A program made the translations under genes and the position numbers. 64,000 nt of DNA from Siphonodentalium dalli (taxonomy: Eukaryota; Mollusca; Scaphopoda; Gadilida; Siphonodentaliidae). Positions within the stretch are counted from its first letter, which is position 1. The number at the start of each line of letters is the position of its first letter. Shown in pieces: positions 28,285-38,084 of the stretch. Where the stretch lies: assembly GCA_032622095.1 (NCBI GenBank), contig CP136062.1, forward strand, positions 201,463,959 to 201,527,958, read 5' to 3'. A model generated the notes under the pieces. The model saw only the letters and a program-made list of their open reading frames with translations. It ran no database searches and was not told where the DNA came from.

Positions 28285-28833
28285 ATACTCCGTACCGTGG
28301 TGCTGCATCTAGGTTTTTGGTCGAGGTAAACCATGGTATATGTGGCACGATGTACCATGGTTCATTCACTGTGGTAAATCACGGTCTATTTACTGTGGTA
28401 AACTGTGGTTAACCATGGTTCATTTACTGTGGTAAACCATGGTTTAATGTGGTAAACCATGGTTTACTGTGGTTAACCATGGTACATTTACTGTGGTAAA
28501 CCATGGTTTGCTGTGGTTAACCACGGTAAACTGTGGTTAACCAGGGTATATTTACTGTGGTAAACCACGGTTTACTGTGGTTAACCACAGTAAATGAACC
28601 GTGGTAAACAGACCGTGGTTAACCACAGTAAACCATGGTTTACCACAGTAAATGAACCGTGGTTTACCGTGGTAAACAGACCGTGGTTAACCACAGTAAA
28701 CCGTGGTTTACCATGGTGAATGAACCGCGGTACATTGTGTCAAATGTACCGCGGTTTACCTCGACCAAAAAACCCCGGTACAGCACCGCGGTACTTTTTA
28801 GCAAGGTTTACCGCGGTAAATTTTTATAAGGGA
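28285..28833 (+). repeat. ACC-RY-GGT repeat array 2, a ~540-bp foldback
   Basis: The left arm (TACCGTGGTGCTG then GGTCGAGGTAAACC) reappears inverted at the right (GGTTTACCTCGACC then CAGCACCGCGGTA). The centre is tandem GGTTAACCACAGTAAA-like units. It ends TTTTTATAAGGG, the complement of the start of array 1. Confidence 0.85.
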
Positions 28834-28835
28834 CA

Positions 28836-29215
28836 CACCGACTATACTAGTCCATCGGCAAATTAACGCACTAATGAACATTACACCTCTAAATATATAA
28901 TTAGCATGACAAGTTTGCAATTAGACTTCCGATGTGTCAGGATCTGACTTACAATCAGTTCAGCCGATAATTGACAATATACCACACCGGTTTGAAAAGA
29001 TTTGATAACCTGGTCCGGTAACTAACCAGGTGTGGATACTGGCTTTAAGTCACTACCGGTTCCAAAAAGATTTCGGGAGAATAGGCGAGGTATAATCATA
29101 TTTATTTAGCACCGTTTGCTTACACACCGACTAATCCATCGGCAAATTAACGCGCAAATGAACATTACACCTCTAAATATATAATTAGCATGACAAGTTT
29201 GCAATTAGACTTCCG
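28836..29215 (+). repeat. Direct repeats S-R-S
   Basis: S (from ACACCGACTA to AATTAGACTTCCG) occurs at about 28836-28930 and 29126-29215. R lies between at 28939-29125. The R-S junction at 29125 has no array and looks like an unoccupied site. Confidence 0.8.
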
Positions 29216-29876
29216 TTAAAATGGTGCGTTTGTCGTTTCAATACATCGACTCTTACCTAAATTTGATATCGAAAGTAGTTTTAGCGTGTGTTCCATTGGC
29301 GCACTCTCTTGACCCACACACCTGTACTCGTTAATTTCCTTTATGTTGATAAAAGATCCATAAGTGCACGTCATTCTTGAGGAGAGTGGTTGGGCGCGAA
29401 GCTCCCGGGATGGTCGAAAAAGATCGAGTGATCTTCTCCTTCACCCCACGATTTGTTGTTTTGAGGATATCTGAACAAAGAAAATCGTCACGTCCGAACG
29501 CGGCAAAAGTTGTATTGAGGAGAAGATCCCGCGAGCTTTAATACGGGGTGTGGGGTGTCCCGAGGTGTCACTTTAATGTTTTGTGTAGTTGCTGAGCGAG
29601 TCATGTGGTGCGCTGAATGAGAAACGGGGCCCGTGTTATAAGGTTAAAATAGTGTTAATTGTGTTAGATATGCCCGAATACCCTGCAAATATGGCAAGCC
29701 AAACCGCTATTTAATATTAATTTTACTTAAAGGGGTACTGTACGCCAATTTCAATAAATTCCCGGTAACAATTGCGATCTAATATCAATATTATATTTTT
29801 AAATAACGTATTTGAGTCGACGATGTCTACTGAAAACGTTCCGGTTAACAGGCTATCATAAAAGTCAAATTGAATT
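29216..29876 (+). other. Less AT-rich intergenic stretch, no supported gene
   Basis: There is modestly higher GC at 29290-29640 with no open frame that splices. It includes ACTTAAAGGGGTACTGTAC (29724), found inverted at 33398, and a 40-bp block (29688-29728) found inverted at 34934-34975. Confidence 0.4.
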
Positions 29877-32253
29877 ATCTCATATATATTTTGAAGACCT
29901 CTGTCTGTCTGTCTGTCTGTCTGTCTGTCATTAATACAAATCTACGATTCTCGACCGATCGGGACGAAACTTGGTACGTGTGTGTAGTTTGACCAGAGCC
30001 GTAATTTCGCTAAAATCCGGATTGAGAATCCAAAGCCGATTACGGGGGGCGGAGCTAATTTCGGATTCTAGGTCAGATTTTGAAATCCACGTGGTCTCCG
30101 AAAATCTCTCCCAGCGTCAAACATGGCTCATGTATTTGACAAAAGTATCATTTGTATCTTATATTTATAAAGTGCATGTTTGTTGTGAAATCATGCTTTT
30201 CGTCCATGTGTATATACACGGCACATAATTTGCTGCCAATCCGACTTAATCGCATCTTTTTTTTCAAGTTAAAGTGTGTTTATTGATGTTGGCAAGCATA
30301 TCTAAACATGACAGCTCTAGGCCTCCTGAATCAAATTCCAAAGATGTTGTGAAGAACACACGAAACTTGTCAGTTGAACAGGGACGTGACGACAGGGGTT
30401 GCTTGTGTGTCTCGACCCCCACCCCGATTTTTGGTACAATTTGCTAAGCTGTGCAGTCATTCATACGTGAGGAAAATCAGGATTATTTTGACTAACTGTT
30501 TCAAATAATGATACGTACAAGCCAACAAACGCAACAAACAAACAAACCCGATTTTAAATAAATACATATACAAACTTATGACTAACTCGGGAGAGGGGGT
30601 GTCAAGTGATCTGTATATATGTTCAACTTGTTTTGGTAGTCATGTACGTTGCTTTGCCATTACTAATTATTTATTTTTTCAGTGTAATAACATTTGGGAG
30701 AGGGGGTACCCTTAAGTGAGTCAGTACTTGTCCCCCAATTCCTTTGTATGTATAAACAAATGTATGTGTTATATATCATGTGTTATCTAAATTTGACATA
30801 TATTTGAAATAAATATATCTAAACTAAACTTTGGTACATTCCAGCAGTCGGAAATTTCATGCATGACACAACATTAGTTGGACATTAATTTGACACCATA
30901 TATAGGTTGGCATTGTTCTCATTGTTTGATTTTTTTCAACCAGTAAAAGTTGGTAATTTTCCAATCTTAGTGTTTGTCAGATTGGATATTTCCAAGGGGA
31001 GCAAATTGAATTCTGCGAACCTGTGAGATTGATGTTTGGTTCAAGGGGGGGGGGGGGGGGGGGGTGCAGTTGGCCGTAAATTTGAGGAAACTTCTAGCCA
31101 CGTCCCCAGAACATGTGTCTGTTGTCTATACAGAGACTATTGTGCAAAACGACTGCATTTAACGAAACAAAACATGTTAAACATGAAATTGCTATAACAT
31201 TAAGACTAGATGATAGTACATACGTGTATCTGATAATCCATCGATACCATATAATCCTACTATTTCTTGAATAAGAAGAAACATTATAATAACGAACACA
31301 GCAGAAGACATATCCATGCAGGTGCATATGAACTCGGTCAATGGTGACGTATCCGCCGAATTCGAAATCGACATGCGTTCGGGCGGTATTTTAAGGATGG
31401 AATTATGAAATGGACATATGAAAGTGACAATCAACAATGAATTGCAATTTCTTCGCCATCAACCGAAGTGCTCCCCCAGCGTTACTATCAATAGCGTTAT
31501 TATTTGGCTAATTTCAGTAATATTCTCCCAGTTTACATTCAATAAAACAAATTTGTCTCCGCATTTAAAATTCTTTGATATAGATCGTTTATATTCTGCA
31601 ATAATTTGTACACAAGAGACGGATTCTTATGTTTTATTGTGTTTTTAAACTCTGAGGTGGCGAAATCTCGGTTTGTTTACATTACGAACATTTGAGTCCG
31701 TAATCGGAATCCGAATCCCTATCGGATTCCCACGAAATTAGGATTACGGTCTGTTCGTTTACTGATTCTGGAAATTTGTGGTCTGTTCTTTTGCCGAACC
31801 AAGTCGTACGGGGACAAATCTGTAATCTGAATCCAGAATCCGAATTGGATTTTAGCGAAATAACGCCTCTGGCGGTCGTCGTTGTCGTATTGGCGAGCCC
31901 GTGCGACGCCCGTGCAGCACATGCTCAGACGAGATCTCGGAAACGGGTGGAGCTATCGACTTGAAATTTGCTATGTGAATGTTTCTTGCCCCGGATAGGA
32001 ATTTTATCGGGTCGCCGAGCCCGTGCGACGCCAGCTTCGCGCATGCGCAGACGAGATCTCGGAAACGGGTGGAGCTATCGACTTGAAATTTGGTATGTTA
32101 ATGTATCTTGCCCCGGATACGAATTTTATCGGTCGCCGAGCCCGTGCGACGCCAGCTTCGCACATGCGCAGACGAGATCTCGGAAACGGGTGGAGCTATC
32201 GACTTGAAATTTGGTTTTTGAATAGCCCGGACAACGTCGGTCTCATCGGCTAG
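29877..32253 (+). mobile_element. Helitron-like element A (probably interrupted)
   Basis: The 5' end TCTCATATATATTTTGAAGA is followed by a CTGT microsatellite. The 3' end has AGCCCGGACAACGTCGG and then ATCGGCTAG at 32253. The interior holds unrelated sequence including a G-tract (31046-31064), so later insertions are likely. No helicase frame is seen. Confidence 0.45.
31895..32220 (+). repeat. Three tandem ~122-bp units
   Basis: GAGATCTCGGAAACGGGTGG and AGCTATCGACTTGAAATTTG recur at spacing of about 122 bp. Long frames over this stretch on both strands are repeat by-products. Confidence 0.85.
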
Positions 32254-32925
32254 TCTATTATATATTTTGGAAGATCTGTTTGTGTGTCTGTGTGTGTATC
32301 TGTGTGTCTGTGTTCGCGATGAACTCGAAAATGGCCGAGCCGATTTCGATGAAACTTGGTATGTGGGGGTATTTTCGTCCGGGGGTGGCATGGGCCTATT
32401 AATTTGTCCGTGCGACGTGACCTTGACGTTGAAATCGGGTAATTTCAAGGTCAAACGCCCGAATATCACGGGATTTCGATGAAACTTGGTATGTGGGGGT
32501 ACCTTCGTATGGGGAGTCTCATAAGCATATTCATTTGCCCGTGCGACGTGACCTTGACCTTGAAATCGGGTCATTTCAAGGTCAAACGCCCGAATATCAC
32601 GGGATTTCGATGAAACTTGGTATGTGGGGGGTACCTTCGTATGGGGAGTCTCATAAGCATATTCATTTGCCCGTGCGACGTGACCTCGACCTTGAAATCG
32701 GCGCGTTTATATACTTGAGTGGAAATCAAATCGGGTTAAACTGGCGGATTTTTACGGACGAAATTTGATGCATAGGGTATCTCGGTATCCGCTGGGCCGA
32801 TTTCCGGTATCCGCTGGGCCGATTTCCACCATTTTTGGGGTGTTGGTGTTTGACCCCACCTGACCTTGACCTTCAAAATGGTCAATTCAAGGTCAAAGCC
32901 CGGACGAAGTCGGGTCACCTTCTAG
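32254..32925 (+). mobile_element. Helitron-like element B with three ~131-bp internal repeats
   Basis: It begins TCTATTATATATTTTGGAAG directly after the CTAG of element A. It ends with hairpin CCCGGACGAAGTCGGG and then TTCTAG (32922-32925). Internal units repeat GATTTCGATGAAACTTGGTA at 32344, 32474 and 32606. Confidence 0.65.
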
Positions 32926-33452
32926 TTTAATATAAATGAATTTATGGCTGGAGTCATAAAATGGCGAATTATGCCATTACGAGATACCGTTCTTAAAATC
33001 TCACATGTTGGGTGTCTTTTATCGACGGCCGTTTACGACGAACATTATTGAGTTGCGAACAAAACATGTTACACGCAAAAGGAAGTCCCGCTATAACCAA
33101 TTTGGAAAAAAGAGAAGAAACAAGATTCATAAAGCGTCAAGTATTTTTATAGGGGGTGAGATTGTTCGATGGACTAGATTGCAGGCATCAATTTAACTTC
33201 CGGTTCATCCTGCAACCTGCGTCTTCTCCGGTGAAGGTAAAAAACATGGCGCGTAGTTTGAAATCGTAATATTTTTTATTTCCAAGATCAATATTTTCGT
33301 CGCTAAATTAGGTTTATACGAAACTCATATAACACGAACACAATCTAACTTGAAAGTTATGTCAATGGGAGTAAATACAAAAATTGCCTATCTCTGTGTA
33401 CAGTACCCCTTTAAGTAAAATAAAATGACATCTACATGGTTTTATTTTACTT

Positions 33453-33982
33453 AAAGGTGGATTATCTCTTTGTAAACATGTACTATATAGTTACCGGGGT
33501 ATAAAATATTAGATTTGAATCGAAGACTCCTGTCCGGAAATGCTTCTATCGATTAATATTAATTATATTTCGAATATTTTCTGTTCTAAAAAGGTGTGTT
33601 TGTTCAGTTAACGAACAATAGTGGCTACTGTTAACAGCTAGAGACCAGAAATTTTATTGTACAATTTTGTCACAAATAAACGTTAATTATACTCATCGCT
33701 TATATCCGTGGAACAAAACAATACAAACAATCAATCTGGGACATTTGACTTTACGTGCGTAGCCATAGGAACAGCCCAGTTCTCTATATCGCAATATGGT
33801 ATCATCCAAATGGTCTGTTCTAAAAATAGACACATAAACGGTCCCGATTTAATATTCGAAATAAAATCAATATCAATTGATAGAAGCTTTTCCGGACAGG
33901 GGTCTTCAGTTCATATCTATTATTTTATACCCACGCAACTTTTTAAAATTTGTTATTTAAAGAGATAATCCATCTTTAAGTA
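33453..33982. mobile_element. TTAAAGATGGATTATCTC repeat, near-complete copy (530 bp)
   Basis: Termini CTTAAAGGTGGATTATCTCT and AGAGATAATCCATCTTTAAG are inverted repeats. Interior phrases CCTGTCCGGAAATGCTTCTA and AACGTTAATTATACTCAT match the copy at 58259-58796. An 86-codon frame (33708-33968) is shared with that copy. Confidence 0.7.
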
Positions 33983-34292
33983 AAATTAAATGACACTTTA
34001 TTTTACTTAAGTAAAATAAAATGACATTTTATTTTACTTAAGTAAAATTAAAACGCACACTAATTTTACTTAAGTGAAATAAAATTACCATTATGTTACG
34101 CCCTTTTTTATTTTACTTAAGTAAAAAAGAATTTTACTTAAGTGAAATAAAACAGTTTTTATTTAACTTAAGTAAAATTCTTTTTTACTTAAGTAAAATA
34201 AATGAACATTTGGGTTTATTTCACTTTAGTGAAATAAACGCCATCTATCGGTCATCGATAGATGTCATTTATTTTACTTAAGTAAAATAAAG
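33983..34292. repeat. Cluster of ACTTAAGT palindromes
   Basis: Eight copies of TTTTACTTAAGTAAAA or close variants plus one ACTTTAGT variant lie in 310 bp, with irregular spacing. Adjacent flanks TTTATT make longer palindromes. Confidence 0.85.
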
Positions 34293-35180
34293 TGCAACCG
34301 GATGTTAAGAGTTATTAATGATTTCCCCCCAATCAGTTTAGAGACCATCGCCAAATCCCACCAAACCACAGGTGACCTTGTTATAAGCACAGCGTGTGTT
34401 TTATGATATATAGATGACAGATAAGCACCAACCTCATGCAATAAAATTGAAAACATTCCACACCCACTGCCAGCTAGTACAGCAATAATCAAAGAAAACT
34501 GCTAAAATGTGTGATGCGTTTGTGTTGTTTGATGCTTATTGTGGTACATGCAGTGGGTGAATTTATTCTAGTCTCTAGGTGCTCTCGTATTACATCTCAC
34601 TGGGTGCACGATATGTATTGGTTATAGTTCCCTCGAGTTGTCAGGTTAGAATTTTTTTGCATAGGTCATACTTTTCAAAGTAAGTTATGCACCAACAGTG
34701 ATCGAATTCGATTTAAATTGACAACAGCGGTACGTATTCTGATCTCCGTGCGATGCAAATCTCCTATATCCCCTTCAGAGAATATGCTATCAGTCTCTCG
34801 TATAACCCTGGAAATTGAGTCCAGTGTTGTATCGACTGAATCTGCCATAATTATGTAAATACGTTAGGCCTATTATTAGTAAATGGAAGAAATCCGCCAT
34901 TTATAATACACAACGGGAGATAACTTTAGTAAAATTAATATTAAATAGCGGTTTGGCTTGCCATATGCAAACAGGCATTCGCAATATTCAAGGACTTCCG
35001 TGGCATACACGTAGAAGCATGCGTGCTGCCCCCCCCAATCATACATATAATTTGCGTCCACGATGTATGGTCTGAACGTCATTCTAAACTCATAGACCTA
35101 AAATAACACGTGTTTAGGTGTATACACCGTACGGAGAATGACGAGGTTTGCCGAATGAAGTATTTTGACTAATCTAGACA
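34293..35180 (+). other. Intergenic, no supported gene
   Basis: This is AT-rich sequence with a short block (34934-34975) inverted relative to 29688-29728. I see no exon. Confidence 0.4.
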
Positions 35181-37255
35181 CTAGTCCAGGATATATTGGT
35201 CGACCTAGCTCTGCACCCCAGCACTCAACTTCACCCCACTACTTTTCTTCCTTAATGTCTCCTCTAATTTTTTTTTGGTTGTTAACAAGACAAATGTGGC
35301 CGCATAGACTCTAAACAAGATGGCATTCATCATGGCGGCCATTTTGTTTGATACGCACCAGGTCTCTTTGATCGCCGTTATAGTAAAGATAATACCACAT
35401 GCGGTTTTGTGTACCGCTCGATTCGTTATGCTAATATACAACCCTTACAAATTAGTCAAAACTCTGAGATCAAAATCCAATATGGCTGCCAAGATGGCCA
35501 CCGAAATGTTAAATTTGCTATTTAATTTTTGACATTTCACCACTTATCGTTTGTCTCTGTGGGAAAACAATGGAATCCTGGCGTGATTTTATACATTTAT
35601 CGTATAGAAAAGTCATTTTCACATGCAATGAGACCATAATATGTATTCCTTGCTGGATATTTTTTTACCAATATCACGTTTTTCCAAATGCCGGTATAGT
35701 CAGGTATATTCTTATAAAGCCGAATCGACGCTAATAACGCAATTCGAATCATTGCGTCTTATTTAACTCCACCCATGCATATATATGTGTATTTGATACC
35801 CGGGCTAGGATTCCTCTTATATCTGAGTTGAGGATTATTCACCCAAATCCAAGATGGCGTCCAAAACGGCCACCAGAAATTGAAATATTACCGAAAATAG
35901 CTGATTTTAACATCAGTGAGCGTTATTGTTACGACAACTCCACACATACATACTATTGTGATTTGGAAGCACTGAATCGAAGAACTGTCCTTATTTCACA
36001 TCTAAATAAAAGAGTCCCCCAAATTCAAAATGGCGCCCACAATGGCGGACAGATTTTGAAAAATCACAGAAAATCACTCATATTCACATCATTGGGCGTT
36101 GTCATGACAACTCCACCCATGCTTACAGTTGAGTTGGAAATACTGATGTGAAATAAATGTCTTACATCACATGCAAGAAATAGTTTTCCAAATCGAAGAT
36201 GGCGGCCAAAATGGCGACCTAAATTTGAAAACACGCCTACATTCCATTACTTTTGTTTATAATGGGCGTGATCGTTACGCGAGTTTTACCCACAATTACA
36301 GTTGGTTGTGGAAAATTTATACGAAGTTTCATTTGAGTTGGTTAATTGATACTCATAGCCAAGATGGTGGTCAGACTGCTGGCCAGAAATTTAAAAGAAG
36401 TCAATATTTTCACATATTAAAATTTCAACCTTTTGTCATAATATCTATATGCATGACGAAACGGTACATAAATCATATATTAGTTCCAACTTAAAACGTC
36501 TCAAAACGCATAACATAGCTCCTAGCCTTCTGCAAGGACAAAAACCCACAATTAATAATCCGATGTGCCATTTCGTAATCTATTCTCACTAAGTGCCCAC
36601 AATGACCGTAACCGTCTGTGCGCCGAATAGTCATATCAGAACAATTACATGTAGAACAGATTCTGATTTGTCACGTCCAGAATTATCTGGACCAGCTTCC
36701 ATTCTTTGTCTGATGAATCTAGGTCGATCACACAGACAAAGTATTCTACACTTCCTGGGAGAAAGGTCCCTCTAATCAGAACGTTTAAAACGATTCATTT
36801 TCGGTGTCTATAGCTCACGATTTTAAATATGTTCTAACTATGAGGCATACGGTTGATGAGTATACTAGCTTACAGAATGTCATCTCTATGTCCGTCTTTC
36901 TCATACCCCATAGAGCTAACTACATGTACACCTAACGATCTTCCCAATTAGCTAGCCACTTCTCAGTGGATGGTTCGTCAACTCACAACTTGGCGAACGC
37001 CTTGACATACGTGGACAAATTCGGCAGTGTTTCGAAGGTTGCTAGCTGTTTCATTATCTTGGACGGATGCATATCTGCCAAGGAGAAGACCATAATGTAC
37101 CGACTACCCATACTTCTTGACAATGATCCTAAGCAATATTTGTGACGTCCCGCAGTCGTCTCGTCGAAGAGCTTCCAACGGAGAAGAACAATACCCGCGG
37201 GACTAGTTTGCGGACATGTGCTATGAAATGTGGGAATGAAATGGGACACGATAGA
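35181..37255 (+). repeat. Left arm of a 5.1-kb inverted repeat
   Basis: Long matches to the complement of 38085-40252 run from CCAGGATATATTGGTCGACC through the whole arm. The outer ~1.3 kb is closely similar and the inner part more diverged. The arm includes tandem ~165-bp units containing AAGATGGCGGCC-type motifs. Confidence 0.85.
35840..36400 (+). repeat. Tandem ~165-bp units with paired ATGGCGGCC-like motifs
   Basis: AAGATGGCGTCCAAAACGGCC, written here in two parts as AAGATGGCGTCC and AAAACGGCC, recurs near 35850, 36025, 36195 and 36360. Each is followed by CAGAAATTGAAA-like sequence and, 60-80 bp later, ACAACTCCAC.CAT. Mirror copies lie at 39040-39580. Confidence 0.75.
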
Positions 37256-37261
37256 CACCAC
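36983..37261 (-). pseudogene. 92-codon frame in the inverted-repeat arm, homologous to 38160-38341
   Basis: The frame includes CPQTSPAGIVLLRWKLFDET followed by TAGRHKYC, and ends LATFETLPNLSTYVKAFAKL. The opposite arm reads CPQSSTACIVIICLEMFGET, TAGRH-like IAGRHQDC and STFEAPIQKLSGYVNAF. I recognise no family. It may be a decayed or captured coding segment. Confidence 0.35.
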
Positions 37262-38084
37262 CTATACACCAGGTGTATGTTTCAGATATAGAATGGCATG
37301 CGTGTCGGTGTTATTGGTGTAGTAGGATTCTATTTCCACATCCGCTTCGAAACCGTTCTGAATTAACTGGACCAGGAGTATACTGTTGTCTGGATAATAC
37401 TATAATACTAACTTTCCCCCAGAACAGTCGTATATGCTAAAGGATAAATTTAATGTCTTTAATAGAGTGGTGGTATGTCATTCAAAGAACGAAGGTATGC
37501 GTTGTTATCATCCTCGCTCAGGGTTAGTGTCAGTACGCGGGTGGTATGACTCAGGAAAGTGGCAGGAACTGTGTTGCATTTATTTCACTATGTGTGTTTC
37601 AAGAACAATTTATAGTCTCGACGGCAATTGCTGTGCATGTTGGGGAAATCACACAAAGGTCGAACGTGACCTTTATATGGTCATACATGATAACGGTATA
37701 ATATAGTAGTTATGTCCCCTTGTATGCACATGGTCGGCGGAATGGTGATGTTGCCAAGAAATCAATTGGGGTACCCAACGCATGTTGAACTGATTGCAAG
37801 ATCTCACCAACGCAACTATATATACTGTAGCTGTTTTTCGTGTTGAGCATGTCACCATTGTGTCGATGGCATACGTACTTACTTGGACCACACTGACCAC
37901 CACCCAGCGCGAGTATGCCATATCACCAAACTCTCAAAGGCATCGTATTTAAGACTACACACCAGTCGGGGGGGGGGCTTCCAAACGGGTGGGAAAATTA
38001 AACCTTAGCATACAAGGAAAGCAAAGCCACGCATGAGATCATATCTGAATCTTAAGCATTCCCGATGAAGCGGCGATGCAATCA
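37256..38084 (+). other. Loop of the inverted repeat
   Basis: This ~830-bp region holds open frames on both strands (37434-37706 plus; 37921-37673 minus) but no recognisable domain or splice pattern. Confidence 0.4.

Noticed and set aside
32098-32574. 158-codon minus-strand frame, the longest in the window
   Set aside because: It lies entirely across Helitron-like tandem repeats, and the peptide repeats with the DNA units. No family resemblance was seen.
29724-33416. A 3.7-kb element bounded by inverted ACTTAAAGGGGTACTGTAC
   Set aside because: Only the terminal ~19 bp are inverted, the same motif also occurs at 26260, and the interior breaks into other elements. Two independent short repeats are the simpler reading.
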